61,019 nucleotides of DNA from Alphaproteobacteria bacterium (GCA_026400755.1 JAPLOM010000048.1:7085-68103); one strand, 5' to 3'; counted from the first letter of the stretch, positions 8,565 to 17,501 are shown. The notes: a model not told the origin generated them from the sequence alone. Numbers and translations are program-made.

Positions 8565-9211
8565 AGGTCGGCGTCCTTATTTCCGGACGCGGGTCGAACC
8601 TGCAGGCACTGCTCGACGCGACCTCTGTGCCGGGCTTTCCCGCCCGGATCGTGGCCGTCGTTTCCAATAAGGCCGATGCGGGCGGACTAGAACGCGCGAA
8701 GTGCGCGGGCGTGCCCGCCTTCGCGATCCCGCACAAGGGCTATCCGGATCGCGAAAGCTTCGACCGCGCGGTAGACGCATGCTTGCGCGAGCACGGCGTG
8801 GAGTTCCTTTGCCTCGCGGGCTTCATGCGGCTGTTGAGCGATTGGTTCATCGGCCAATGGGCCGATCGCATCGTCAACATCCACCCCTCGCTCCTGCCCG
8901 CCTTCAAGGGACTGCACCCGCAGGCCCAAGCGCTGGAAGCGGGCGTGCGGCTTTCCGGCTGCACGGTCCATATCGTGCGGCCCGAACTCGACTCGGGCCC
9001 GATCATCGCCCAAGCCGCCGTGCCGGTGATGCCGGGTGACACGCCCGAAACACTGGAAGCCCGTATCCTGACAGCCGAGCATCGTTGCTATCCGCTTGCC
9101 TTACGACTGATCGCGGAAAAGCGCGTGCATATCGAGGGCGACGTCGTGCGCGTCGACGGCGCGACACCGTCGGCCGACGCGTTGTTCCACCCGAAACCGG
9201 ATCAGACGTAG
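8552..9211 (+). CDS. purN: Phosphoribosylglycinamide formyltransferase
   Basis: A 219-residue enzyme transferring a formyl group from 10-formyltetrahydrofolate to GAR. It opens with [15 protein letters not shown], the phosphate-binding loop. The catalytic Asn-His-Asp set is present: N and H in [14 protein letters not shown] and D in [18 protein letters not shown]. The ATG at 8552 lies inside the end of purM, giving translational coupling. Its stop overlaps the stop of the convergent M24-family gene by 10 bases. Confidence 0.95.
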   Translation: MAALKVGVLISGRGSNLQALLDATSVPGFPARIVAVVSNKADAGGLERAKCAGVPAFAIPHKGYPDRESFDRAVDACLREHGVEFLCLAGFMRLLSDWFIGQWADRIVNIHPSLLPAFKGLHPQAQALEAGVRLSGCTVHIVRPELDSGPIIAQAAVPVMPGDTPETLEARILTAEHRCYPLALRLIAEKRVHIEGDVVRVDGATPSADALFHPKPDQT

Positions 9212-10365
9212 ACGGGCGCCTTCGGGCTTTTCGTCAGACGCTCGATGCCTGTGTCGGTGATCAGGATGGTTTCGCTGACGCCGATCCCAAATCGCGCGGG
9301 GTCCAGCAAGTAGACCATGACGTGGAACATCATGTTGGGTTGGAACACCGTTTGGCCGCCCGGCACGATGTTGACCGGCATCGATTGCGCCCAGGTCGGC
9401 GGGAAGGCCACGCCGATCGTGTAGCCGAAGCGCGAGTGGGCGTATTTGGCGCAATCCATCTCGACCACCACCGCGCGGATGGCGCGGTCGAGCGCGTCGA
9501 TGGTGATACCCGGTTTCAGCACCGCGAGGCCCGCGTCGTGAGCACGCACGGCGCATTCCGCTGCGCGCCGAACCTCCTTATCGGGCTCGCCGGGGATGAC
9601 GGTTCGGAACAGCGGCGAATGGTAGCGCTGGACCGAGGCCGCGAATTCGATCGCGACCGGCTCGCCCGCCGTCACCACCGTGCCGTCCCAACCGGCATGG
9701 GCCAGCCCACCGCGCCAGCCGACCATCACATTGGGCCAGGTCGAGCAGTACTCACTGCCGTGGCGGATCAGGCCGGCCAGCGCGACCGCCGCGATCTCTC
9801 GATCCGTCGCGCCGACTTTCACGGCCTTGATGGTTTCCAACACCGCCGCATCCGAAATGGCAGCCGCCTTGCGGAAACAGTCGATCTCGGCAGGCGACTT
9901 GATCAGGCGGCAGGTGTCGACCAGGTGGCTGGCGTCCACCAGCGCCGCGTCGGCCAAGGCATCGCGCAGGGCCTCGAAGCGAGAGACGCCGAGATATTGA
10001 TTGATCTTCTCGACGCCGATGCGCCGCGCGCGCGGATACTTCTCTTTCACCAACTTGGCGCCCGCTTCGGTCGGTACCGACGTATCGCCGTAAGTGACGA
10101 ATTCGTCGATCACCGAATCATCGGGCATACAAACGACGTTGCCCGTCTCGATCGCGCGCGTGACCAGCCGCACCTCGCCATCCGCCGGCACGATCAGAAT
10201 CTGAAACGCGAAGATACCCTTGGCCTGATAACCCGAGAGCCAGAGGATGTTTTCCGGCGAGGAGACCAGCAGCAGGTCGAGCTTGGCCTCGGCCATGGCG
10301 CGGCGCGTGCGCGCGATGCGATCGAGATACTCGGCACGCGTGAAGGGCAGACTGTGCTTGGGCAT
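9202..10365 (-). CDS. M24-fold (creatinase / ectoine hydrolase DoeA-like) hydrolase without metal ligands
   Basis: A 387-residue protein with an N-terminal creatinase-type domain and a C-terminal pita-bread domain. The five metal ligands of Xaa-Pro aminopeptidases are all absent: the D...D strand reads IEFAASVQRYHSPLFRT, the GHG His region reads RFGYTIGVAFPP, and the two Glu regions read MMFHVMVYL and GIGVSETILIT. Those last motifs resemble ectoine hydrolase DoeA and creatinase, which work without the dinuclear metal site. It probably hydrolyses a small C-N compound. No ectoine genes are adjacent, so the substrate is open. Confidence 0.72.
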   Translation of the reverse strand: MPKHSLPFTRAEYLDRIARTRRAMAEAKLDLLLVSSPENILWLSGYQAKGIFAFQILIVPADGEVRLVTRAIETGNVVCMPDDSVIDEFVTYGDTSVPTEAGAKLVKEKYPRARRIGVEKINQYLGVSRFEALRDALADAALVDASHLVDTCRLIKSPAEIDCFRKAAAISDAAVLETIKAVKVGATDREIAAVALAGLIRHGSEYCSTWPNVMVGWRGGLAHAGWDGTVVTAGEPVAIEFAASVQRYHSPLFRTVIPGEPDKEVRRAAECAVRAHDAGLAVLKPGITIDALDRAIRAVVVEMDCAKYAHSRFGYTIGVAFPPTWAQSMPVNIVPGGQTVFQPNMMFHVMVYLLDPARFGIGVSETILITDTGIERLTKSPKAPVYV

Positions 10366-10424
10366 GGCGGCCTCGCGGACGGGTTGTTCGTCCTGCGAGA
10401 CTATGCGACCCGCACGGGCCGGCG

Positions 10425-11285
10425 CTATGCCTTGAACAACGCGGCGTGCTCCGAAAAGAACGCGTCGAGCGTGCGCGCGGGCTTACCGGTGATGACTTCC
10501 GTCCAGGCGTTCACGGCGCCGCTGCCGACCTCGCGGTAATGTTGCTGCAAGCTCAGGCTGCCGCGCGCGGCCGCGGGCGAGGAACCGGCCGCCACCAGCG
10601 AATGAACCAGCTCGGCGTCCGAGATGGGCTCGTAGCGGAACTCCAGCCCCGTGGCCTTGGACAGTTTCGCCGCCACGTCGTGATAACTCAGCGCCTCCGG
10701 CCCACTCAGATCGTAGGCGCGGCCTTCGTGCCCGCCTTCGGTCAACGCCAAGACCGCAATGGCGGCGATGTCGCGCGTGTCGATAAAGGCGATGCGCGCA
10801 TCGCCCACCGCGTGACGCAGCGTGCGCGACTTGGCCAGCCCGGCCACGTTGTAATAGATGAAATTCTGCATGAAGTTGGTCGGGCGCAGCATGGTGTAGG
10901 GCACGCCCGCCTCCATCACCCGCCGCTCGGCCATGCCGTTCATCCGCTTGGCATGGGTGGAAGACATGTCCGACGCCGCCATGGCCGACAGCTTGACGAT
11001 CCTGCCCGCGCCCGCCCCGCGAGCGGCCAGGGCCACCGCCCCTTCCAGCGCCGGTTGGTCCGGCCCACCGCGGCAGGACAGATAGACAGCGGCCACGCCC
11101 TTCATGGCATTGGCCAGCGAGGCAGCGTCGGTGAAGTCCCCAAGAGCCGTCTCGGCGGGGGACAGGCCCAGTTTCGCGGCGCCTTCCTGGCCCCGCACCA
11201 AGGCGCGGAACGCGTGGCCGCCCCCGCGAAGCTGCTTGACGACTTCGCGGCCGACCGATCCGGTTGCGCCCGTGACGAGAATCAT
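10425..11285 (-). CDS. NmrA-like NAD(P)-binding protein
   Basis: A 286-residue atypical SDR. It starts with the NAD(P)-binding motif ILVTGATGSVGREVV (GxxGxxG form). LSAMAAS, PYTMLRPTNFMQNF and DTRDIAAIAV follow, the strings seen in NmrA/QorB-type proteins. There is no YxxxK dyad, as is usual in this subgroup. Family members sense the nicotinamide redox state or reduce quinones. It stands alone on the minus strand, divergent from the small oxidase gene. Confidence 0.75.
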   Translation of the reverse strand: MILVTGATGSVGREVVKQLRGGGHAFRALVRGQEGAAKLGLSPAETALGDFTDAASLANAMKGVAAVYLSCRGGPDQPALEGAVALAARGAGAGRIVKLSAMAASDMSSTHAKRMNGMAERRVMEAGVPYTMLRPTNFMQNFIYYNVAGLAKSRTLRHAVGDARIAFIDTRDIAAIAVLALTEGGHEGRAYDLSGPEALSYHDVAAKLSKATGLEFRYEPISDAELVHSLVAAGSSPAAARGSLSLQQHYREVGSGAVNAWTEVITGKPARTLDAFFSEHAALFKA

Positions 11286-11411
11286 GGAATCCCCCGTGTG
11301 ACGATGCCCCCTCCCGAAACTAATCCGTCCGGCCCCTACGGCAAGCCTTTCCCTGGGGCGTCACTTTCGCTATAGAAGCCCGCGCCCGAACGCGGAAAAG
11401 ACGAGGACAGA

Positions 11412-11540
11412 ATGACAGTTCACGGCAATCATCAGCATTCGCCCTACGAGCAGAATTGGATCGGCTTCCTCAAGGCGACGAAGTATCTCAGCGCCTTCGT
11501 CATCCTGACCCTGGTTTTGATGGCCATCTTCCTACTCTGA
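11412..11540 (+). CDS. Small aa3-type cytochrome c oxidase subunit IV-like protein
   Basis: A 42-residue protein: a short polar, His-rich N-terminus (HGNHQHSPYEQNW), then GFLKATKYLSAF and one transmembrane helix ending VLMAIFLL. This matches the pattern of the single-helix bacterial aa3-type cytochrome c oxidase subunit IV. A plausible -10 (TATAGA, 11371-11376) lies upstream and a strong hairpin terminator follows the stop. No other oxidase subunit is in the window, so it is an orphan here. Confidence 0.7.
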   Translation: MTVHGNHQHSPYEQNWIGFLKATKYLSAFVILTLVLMAIFLL

Positions 11541-11564
11541 ACCGCGACGCGGCTTCACGAATGC

Positions 11565-11596
11565 AAAGGGCGGCGCCGTAAGGCACCGCCCTTTTT
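11565..11596. terminator. Bidirectional rho-independent terminator between oxidase subunit IV and ndk
   Basis: GGGCGGCGCC, a four-base loop and GGCACCGCCC form a 10-bp stem with one mismatch, flanked by AAA on the left and TTTTT on the right. It can end transcription of the plus-strand oxidase gene and of the minus-strand ndk gene. Confidence 0.85.
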
Positions 11597-11616
11597 CGTA
11601 GCTCCGGCGAATACCG

Positions 11617-12039
11617 TCAGCCGACGATCTCGATCCCGCTGAAGAAGAACGCGATCTCGTTCTTGGCGTTCTCGGCCGAATCCGAACCATGGGCTGAGTT
11701 GGCCTCGATGGATTCGGCGAATTCCTTGCGGATGGTGTCCGGCGCCGCCTTGGCGGGGTCGGTCGCGCCCATCACCTCACGGTTCTTCTCGACTGCGCCC
11801 TCGCCTTCCAGCACCTGCGCCACCACGGGGCCGCTGGTCATAAAGGCGCACAGGCTCTTGAAGAACGGCCGCTCCTTGTGAACAGCATAAAACGCCTCGA
11901 CCTGGGCCTGGCTCAGATGCAGGCGCTTCTGCGCCACAATCTTGAGACCGGCAGCTTCCAGTTTCGCGTTGATCTTGCCCGTCAGGTTCCGGCGCGTGGC
12001 GTCCGGCTTGATGATCGACAGGGTGCGGGTGATGGCCAT
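11617..12039 (-). CDS. ndk: Nucleoside diphosphate kinase
   Basis: A 140-residue enzyme exchanging the gamma phosphate among nucleoside triphosphates. It opens with [10 protein letters not shown], the conserved nucleotide-binding strand. The catalytic histidine is H117 in NSAHGSDS. Length is typical. It is monocistronic, with its own promoter (12067-12095) and the shared terminator at 11565-11596. Confidence 0.96.
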   Translation of the reverse strand: MAITRTLSIIKPDATRRNLTGKINAKLEAAGLKIVAQKRLHLSQAQVEAFYAVHKERPFFKSLCAFMTSGPVVAQVLEGEGAVEKNREVMGATDPAKAAPDTIRKEFAESIEANSAHGSDSAENAKNEIAFFFSGIEIVG

Positions 12040-12066
12040 GAAAAATCCTCTTCAAAACGGTCGTGC

Positions 12067-12095
12067 CTTATAGCCGGTCGGCCCCAGGGCGACAA
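12067..12095 (-). promoter_or_regulatory. Predicted promoter of ndk
   Basis: On the minus strand TTGTCG (12090-12095) and TATAAG (12067-12072) are 17 bases apart, with the -10 about 28 bases before the ndk ATG. A good sigma70-type match with a short leader. Confidence 0.55.
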
Positions 12096-12206
12096 TGCCG
12101 GACGGGGCCGGTCTTTTCTCGATACCAGGCACACGGAAAGGCTATGCTTGCGGCCGAAGACGCGACGCCGGACGGGGGATCGAGATGGATACAGGTCAGA
12201 TCCATT

Positions 12207-12449
12207 CCAGCCAGCCGCTTTCCCAAGTTCGACCAGATCCTTAAGGACGCGCGCGCGATCACCGACGTGGCGAAGCGAAAGCAGCTTTATTGCGACGCCC
12301 AGCGCATCCTGTCGGACGAAGGGCCGACGGTCATTCCCGTCTTCTCCAATTGGCTCGACGCCAAGTCGCCGAAGCTCAAGGGTATCGTCAACCACCCGCT
12401 CGGCCCGCTGGGCTGGTATCTCTGGGACGGCGCTTACCTGGACGCCTGA
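12207..12449 (+). pseudogene. C-terminal remnant of a family 5 (peptide/nickel-type) ABC substrate-binding protein
   Basis: About 75 codons in one frame match the last part of extracellular solute-binding proteins of family 5: FPKFDQILKDARAITDVAKR, then AQRILSDEGPTVIPVFSNW, then a Gly/Trp-containing end and a TGA. The rest of the roughly 500-residue protein, its signal peptide and all transporter partners are missing. No ribosome site or start fits the piece. It occupies most of the 12.04-12.57 kb gap; the remaining bases hold the ndk promoter and nothing else I can identify. Confidence 0.6.
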
Positions 12450-12572
12450 CGCCGGCTCTTCTGACAGTATGGGACGGGCCGCCCGGCGAATTTGGGCGGC
12501 CCGTTACGCCGTTGTGGGTTATGGTGCTCTCTGGCGGCAACGACCCGGAACGGTTCCGGGACCGCAAGGCGC

Positions 12573-13262
12573 ATGCTCCGACCGAACATCCCCCTCGCCC
12601 TCGCCTTGACCCTGACCGCTGCAGCATGCGGCGGCGGGTCCAAACGCGAACCGCCGCCCCTTACCGATTCCTCGAAGGTCCTGGAGGAAGGAACGCTGCT
12701 TCAGGCGGCTGGGAAGTGCGACCAGGCCGTGCCCTATCTCTATCACCTGGCCGACCAGGGACAGGGGTTTGAGATCGCCCAATACCGGCTGGGTAAGTGC
12801 CGCCTGACGCAAGGCGGCGGTGATCCCAACTCCGACGCGACGCTGGACGGTCTCTTGTGGCTGCGGCGCGCTGCCGGCGGCGGGCAACCCGAGGCCCAGG
12901 CGGAACTGGCTAATTTCTATACGAACGGACCGGCCAAGCTGCGTGATCCGGTGGAAGCGGCGATGTGGCTATCGATTTACGAATCGAACGGCCGCCGCCA
13001 CCTGGTGGGCTTCAACCCCATGCCTGTAACAACCTTGCGCCAACTCAAGGAGACCTTGGGCGATGACAATTTGGCCGAGGGACAGAAGCGCGCCAACGCC
13101 TGGCGCCAGATTCCGTGGAGCCCACCCGATCGCGTCCTGAAGCCGGGAGGGGGCGGCTCGCGCTTCACAGCACCGCCCGCTGACCAGGGCGGGCCGACCG
13201 GTCAGGGCGGCAAGGAACCAGGCCTGACCCTGCCGCCGCTCATTCCGCAGAAATCCCCGTAG
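12573..13262 (+). CDS. Sel1-repeat-like lipoprotein
   Basis: A 229-residue predicted lipoprotein. From the ATG at 12573 the signal peptide runs to LTAAAC (Cys19), and GCAAGG precedes the start. The central part contains Sel1/TPR-like helical repeats, for example around PEAQAELANFYTNG and PVEAAMWLSIYE. A Gly/Pro-rich tail follows. Sel1 repeats mediate protein contacts, so an envelope scaffold role is plausible, but no partner is known. It converges on holC. Confidence 0.65.
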   Translation: MLRPNIPLALALTLTAAACGGGSKREPPPLTDSSKVLEEGTLLQAAGKCDQAVPYLYHLADQGQGFEIAQYRLGKCRLTQGGGDPNSDATLDGLLWLRRAAGGGQPEAQAELANFYTNGPAKLRDPVEAAMWLSIYESNGRRHLVGFNPMPVTTLRQLKETLGDDNLAEGQKRANAWRQIPWSPPDRVLKPGGGGSRFTAPPADQGGPTGQGGKEPGLTLPPLIPQKSP

Positions 13263-13269
13263 GCTGGCG

Positions 13270-13719
13270 CTACGCCTTTTTCTCCCAGCCACCACGATCG
13301 GTCTGCTGCCAATAGGTTACGGCATGACCGGCAGCGGCGTATTCCTTCCAGCGCGCACGCGCGGCGGACACTCGATCGGCATCGTTGCCGTCGAATAGTT
13401 CGCAGCAGATCTTGAACCCGCCGATATCGAGCGCGGCCGCGCCGTCGGTCAGCACCAGTACGTCGGCGCCGTTGGGATTCTCCTCGGACGCGGTCAACCA
13501 CACCGGCTGTTCGGCCGCATTGCCGTCGCGCGCAGTGCCGTGGGGTAGGAAGGCGCGCTGGTCGTAAGTCCACAGATGGGTGGCCAGCGCTTCGACCCGT
13601 TCGTCCGAACCCACCATCACCACCGCGCGCGAGCCGCGCTCCAGAATCTTCTCAAGGAGCTGCGGCAGCGTCTGCTCAAGCGAGCGCCGCTGCAGGTGGT
13701 AGAAGCGGATGTCGGTCAC
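13270..13719 (-). CDS. holC: DNA polymerase III chi subunit
   Basis: A 149-residue replisome accessory protein. It starts MTDIRFYHLQRRSLEQTLPQ, typical of HolC, and contains the ERVEALATHLWTYDQRAFLPHG block and a D/N-rich strand (ADVLVLTDG). Chi links the clamp-loader psi subunit to single-strand binding protein. Its ATG overlaps the pepA stop by four bases (ATGA), the usual alphaproteobacterial pepA-holC pairing. Confidence 0.9.
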   Translation of the reverse strand: MTDIRFYHLQRRSLEQTLPQLLEKILERGSRAVVMVGSDERVEALATHLWTYDQRAFLPHGTARDGNAAEQPVWLTASEENPNGADVLVLTDGAAALDIGGFKICCELFDGNDADRVSAARARWKEYAAAGHAVTYWQQTDRGGWEKKA

Positions 13720-15203
13720 GTTTCGTAGTGGTCGGCCACCATGCGGTCGAGCAGACGCAAGCCAAACGCCGTGGCGCCCTTAGGCACGGTTGGCGCGTCC
13801 TTCTTCGACCAGGTGGTGCCCGCGATGTCGAGGTGCGCCCAGGGCACCTTGTTGACGAATCGCTGGAGGAACTGGGCCGCCGTGATGCTGCCCGCGCCGC
13901 CATCGCCGATGTTTTTCATGTCGGCCGCGTCGGAATCGATCATCCGGTCGTAACCATCGGCCAGCGGCAGACGCCAGAGCAACTCGTCCACTTTCTTGCC
14001 CGCATCGGTCAGGCGCTGCGACAGCTCGTCGTTGTTGCTGAACAGGCCGGCGTGAAGGCTGCCCAGCGAGACGATGATCGCGCCGGTGAGCGTGGCCAGG
14101 TTGACCATGAATTGCGGCTTGAAACGTTCCTGCGTGTACCACAGCGCGTCGGCCAGGATCAGACGGCCCTCGGCGTCGGTGTTCAGCACCTCGATGGTCT
14201 GCCCCGACATCGAATGCACGATATCGCCCGGACGCTGAGCGTTGCCGTCCGGCATATTCTCGACCATGGCGCAGACGCCGACGGCATTCACCTTGGCCTT
14301 GCGGCCGGCCAGGGCGCGCATCAACCCGAGCACGACGCCCGCGCCGCCCATGTCCCACTTCATGTCCCACATGCCGTTCGCGGGCTTGATCGAAATGCCG
14401 CCCGTGTCGAACGTGACGCCCTTGCCGATGAAGGCCACGGGCTTCGCATCCTTCGCCGCGCCATTCCAGCGCATGACCACGAGGCGCGGCTTGAAGGCAC
14501 TGCCCTGGGCCACACCCAGCAAGGCACCCATGCCCAGCTTCGCCATCTGCTTCTCGTCCAGTACCTCGACCTCAACGCCTTCGTCCTTCAGCGTCTTGGC
14601 CTGCGCGGCGAAGGTCTCGGGATAGAGCACGTTGGGCGGCTCGGAGACCACATCACGCGTCATGAAGACGCCTTCGGCGACCTTCAGCATCGGCGCGAAG
14701 GCCTTACGCGCGGCCGCGGCGCCATCGACCAGGATGGTGATGCGCTTCAGGCGCGGCTTGTCTTCCTTCTTTTCCTTGGTCCGGTATTTGTCGAAGCGGT
14801 AAGTGCGCAGCTTGACGCCGAGCGCCAAGTGCGCGGCGCGAGTCGGACTATCCAGCTTGGACTCGGCCACGGGGCCGACGGTCAGGTAGACGGGACCGGA
14901 CAATCTGGCCGTGTGCGCATAGATCGTTCCGCCCAGCGATTCGATTGCCAACGCATCCAGTTTCTCCGGGTCGCCGATGCCCAGCAGCAGGACGCGGTCG
15001 AGGCGCGTCTTGGGCGGCAGCAGGATCTCCTTGACCGTCCCTTTCTTGCCCTTGAACTCGGATGTCGCGATGGCGCGCTTGATCGCGCCGCCCATCTTCT
15101 TGTCCAACAGCGTCGCGGGCCCGCCCAACTTGCCGCCCGCCTTGATCGCGACCACAAGCGTGCCCGAGGTGGGCAAGGTCAGTTCGGAAAACGTGATGTC
15201 CAT
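13716..15203 (-). CDS. pepA: Leucyl aminopeptidase (cytosol aminopeptidase, M17)
   Basis: A 495-residue two-zinc exopeptidase removing N-terminal residues from peptides. The C-terminal catalytic domain has GKGVTFDTGGISIKP, WDMKWDMGGAG and the signature NTDAEGRLILADAL, which supplies metal ligands and the catalytic arginine. The N-terminal domain is variable, as usual. It precedes and is translationally coupled to holC. About 100 bases upstream separate it from the methyltransferase stop. Confidence 0.95.
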   Translation of the reverse strand: MDITFSELTLPTSGTLVVAIKAGGKLGGPATLLDKKMGGAIKRAIATSEFKGKKGTVKEILLPPKTRLDRVLLLGIGDPEKLDALAIESLGGTIYAHTARLSGPVYLTVGPVAESKLDSPTRAAHLALGVKLRTYRFDKYRTKEKKEDKPRLKRITILVDGAAAARKAFAPMLKVAEGVFMTRDVVSEPPNVLYPETFAAQAKTLKDEGVEVEVLDEKQMAKLGMGALLGVAQGSAFKPRLVVMRWNGAAKDAKPVAFIGKGVTFDTGGISIKPANGMWDMKWDMGGAGVVLGLMRALAGRKAKVNAVGVCAMVENMPDGNAQRPGDIVHSMSGQTIEVLNTDAEGRLILADALWYTQERFKPQFMVNLATLTGAIIVSLGSLHAGLFSNNDELSQRLTDAGKKVDELLWRLPLADGYDRMIDSDAADMKNIGDGGAGSITAAQFLQRFVNKVPWAHLDIAGTTWSKKDAPTVPKGATAFGLRLLDRMVADHYET

Positions 15204-15301
15204 GGATGGGCTCCTTTAGGCGTCCGGGCCAAGCCTGCCGCGACTTTAGCCGATCACACGGCAAAGGACAGCCGGGCCGCTCAAGCCGTGGAATCGGTGT
15301 T

Positions 15302-16051
15302 TCAGGAACGCGCGAGTTTCTTCGCCCGGCTACGCGACCATGCGGCGCGGCCCATCTTGAGCCAGCGCCCGAAGCTAGGTTCTGCATGGCGACGTTGCTG
15401 TACGAAACATTCGGGATGGACCAGCGCCTTCACGGCGCTCGGCGAGGGCGCAGCCGCGGCCGCGAGCGCGGGTCGCGCCGCGCACGTGGCCTCGTCGCAA
15501 AACAGCATGAGGTTCTGTCGATACCACCATGCCACGCCACGATCGGACCAAAAGTGAAAACGCAGGCAATCCACCGTGGCGTAGCCATGCCGCGCGAACA
15601 AGGTCGCCCAGTATTCCGGCCATTGTTCATTCAAATGGTTGTGCCCGCCCTGGCCGGGAATGGCCGCTGACAGAAGCACGCATGGCGCCAACGAAACGAG
15701 ATCGGAAACGAAGGACTCCGCGCGGGCGGGCGGCAAGTGCTCGGCGACTTCGAGAGAGAGAGCGAGATCGAAGCGGCGATCGACGCGGATGGCTTGATCG
15801 AGCCGCATGCGCCGTACCTTGTCGGTCGGAATCTTGAGTTGCTGGGACGAGATCCAAGGCCCCTCGACGCCCATGATGTCGTCGACCCCCAAGACCGAAA
15901 GCGCTGCCAGCCAGCTTCCGTCGCCACAACCCACGTCGACCGCGCTGCGCAAGGGCAAGAGGGACAACACGAACGGAAGAACGCGCGCAGCCGGCGGACC
16001 CGAGGTCTGGTCCAAATCCCGATAGAACTCGGCCGAATACGCCGCCGTCAT
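15302..16051 (-). CDS. SAM-dependent methyltransferase
   Basis: A 249-residue class I methyltransferase. Motif I is AVDVGCGDGSWLAAL near residue 40, an acidic residue ends the next strand (MGVEGPW), and LALSLEVAEHLPPA acts as the post-motif segment. A second half with many aromatic residues (HFWSDRGVAWWYRQN) follows, as in FkbM- or glycan-modifying enzymes. The substrate is unknown. Seven bases separate it from the PagL-like gene, so the pair is probably co-transcribed, which suggests an envelope glycan or lipid target. Confidence 0.75.
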   Translation of the reverse strand: MTAAYSAEFYRDLDQTSGPPAARVLPFVLSLLPLRSAVDVGCGDGSWLAALSVLGVDDIMGVEGPWISSQQLKIPTDKVRRMRLDQAIRVDRRFDLALSLEVAEHLPPARAESFVSDLVSLAPCVLLSAAIPGQGGHNHLNEQWPEYWATLFARHGYATVDCLRFHFWSDRGVAWWYRQNLMLFCDEATCAARPALAAAAAPSPSAVKALVHPECFVQQRRHAEPSFGRWLKMGRAAWSRSRAKKLARS

Positions 16052-16058
16052 CGCCAGA

Positions 16059-16658
16059 CTATTTCTTGAAGATTTTGTCGATCGGCACGGAGAAGGTCGC
16101 GCCGGCCACCTCGGTGCCCGGATTGTAGCTGCTCATGACCTTGCCGTGAGACATATGGGTGAAATAGGCACCCATCTGGTAGCCGCCATCGAAGATGTAG
16201 GCCAACTCGACGCTCGAGCGTAGAACGCCATTGGAACCCAAATCCTTGCCGTTGTTGCCCGGTACGTACAACGTCGGAGCGGTGTTAACCGACAACAGGA
16301 TGCGCTTGGTGAAATACGCATCCAGACGCAAGCCGAGATAGGTGTAGATACTGCCGTCGGACGTTCCGTCGATACCGATGAAAGGCTTGAACTTCCAAAG
16401 CCAAAGGTTCGAGCGGTATTCCAAGCCGAAGTCAGCCGCCGTTTTCTCGCCATCGACCACATCGAACATGCCACCCTTGACGGTCAGCAGATCGGGACCT
16501 CGTAGCTGCGGATCGGGTTCGAACAGCGCCCACAGGAGCATCGGTGCGGCAACCGCTCCAATCGCGATCGCGGATGGGTCGGACGCGCGCGGGGCGCGCG
16601 CCGGAATAATCGCGACGAAGGCCGCGCCTACCAATAAGACCAATAGTTTGCGAGCCAT
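16059..16658 (-). CDS. Lipid A 3-O-deacylase PagL-like outer-membrane protein
   Basis: A 199-residue exported protein with a signal peptide ending near residue 25. The remainder alternates short amphipathic strands rich in Tyr, Phe and Gly, as expected of a small beta barrel. H168, S170 and E183 in THMSHGK...NPGTE have the spacing of the His-Ser-Glu catalytic triad of PagL. PagL removes the 3-linked acyl chain of lipid A. It is first in a pair with the methyltransferase and divergent from a PAP2 phosphatase. Confidence 0.68.
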   Translation of the reverse strand: MARKLLVLLVGAAFVAIIPARAPRASDPSAIAIGAVAAPMLLWALFEPDPQLRGPDLLTVKGGMFDVVDGEKTAADFGLEYRSNLWLWKFKPFIGIDGTSDGSIYTYLGLRLDAYFTKRILLSVNTAPTLYVPGNNGKDLGSNGVLRSSVELAYIFDGGYQMGAYFTHMSHGKVMSSYNPGTEVAGATFSVPIDKIFKK

Positions 16659-16790
16659 CGCCCCCGACCCTTACCGCACCGGCGCGCATCATGGGTGTAT
16701 GATTTCTTAGTTTCAAGCGGGAAGCCCATGCCGGCCGGTGCGGCGATGGGGTAAAGGATTAAAAATGCAGATACTTTCGGGGAGCAGGGT

Positions 16791-17501
16791 GTGGACCGAG
16801 CCGGCCGACTGAGCCTATGGATATGCTTGGCTGCCGTCGCCTCGGCTGCTGTTTTCATCGTCTTTCCCGGCTTCGATCTGTTCCTTTCGCGGCTGTTTTA
16901 TTTGCCGGGGCGCGGTTTTCCGGCGGAAGCCGACCGGACGGTGCAGACCGTGCGCTATCTTTGGCGGCTGTCGGCCTGGATCGTGGTGATCGGGGCCAGC
17001 GGCCTGCTTCTGGCCAGCGCCCTTCTCGGCCGGCCGCGCCTATTGGGCGTGGGACGTGCAGCGCTGGTGTTCTTCCTGCTGGTGCAAGCGCTCGGGCCGG
17101 GTCTTCTGGTCAATACGGTCCTGAAGGACAATTGGGGCCGGGCCCGCCCTTCCCAGGTGGCCGAGTTCGGCGGCGCCAAACGCTACGATCCGCCCATCCT
17201 GCCCACCGACCAATGCGGCCGGAATTGCTCGTTCGTAGGCGGCGAAGCGGCCTATGCCTTTTCCTTCATGGCCTTGGGTTTCCTGCCAGGCCCCGTCCAT
17301 CGGCGGCGGTCGTGGTTCGCCTTTGGCGCGGCCTTCGGCGTGGCCGTTTCCGCCGTCCGCGTCGCCCAGGGCGGGCACTTCGTCAGCGACTGCCTGTTCG
17401 CCGGGTTCCTCATGTTGCTGATCGGCTGGGCCCTTCACGCGCTTCTATACCGCGCGCCCCTGCCCCAGCGGCTCGCGCGCTGGCTGGGGACCGGCCCTTA
17501 G
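16791..17501 (+). CDS. PAP2-family phosphatase (LpxE-like)
   Basis: A 236-residue inner-membrane protein with about five or six hydrophobic helices. The three PAP2 motifs are present: K112-DNWGRARP, NCSFVGGEAAYAFS, and VAQGGHFVSD with H196 and D200. The SFxxGEA form of motif 2 is that of lipid A or phosphatidylglycerophosphate phosphatases. The start is GTG at 16791 with GGGGAGCAGGG before it. It is divergent from the PagL-like gene and directly upstream of the Lpt operon, which favours a lipid A substrate. Confidence 0.77.
   Translation: MDRAGRLSLWICLAAVASAAVFIVFPGFDLFLSRLFYLPGRGFPAEADRTVQTVRYLWRLSAWIVVIGASGLLLASALLGRPRLLGVGRAALVFFLLVQALGPGLLVNTVLKDNWGRARPSQVAEFGGAKRYDPPILPTDQCGRNCSFVGGEAAYAFSFMALGFLPGPVHRRRSWFAFGAAFGVAVSAVRVAQGGHFVSDCLFAGFLMLLIGWALHALLYRAPLPQRLARWLGTGP

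Noticed and set aside
9085-10539. 484-codon plus-strand frame
   Set aside because: Antisense to the DoeA-like gene; no recognisable domain and Arg/His/Asp-rich.
12040-12206. Small gene between ndk and the transporter remnant
   Set aside because: Frames here have no ribosome site or family similarity and overlap the ndk promoter.
13728-15557. 609-codon plus-strand frame
   Set aside because: It is the antisense shadow of pepA: His/Arg/Asp-rich low-complexity translation caused by high third-position GC.
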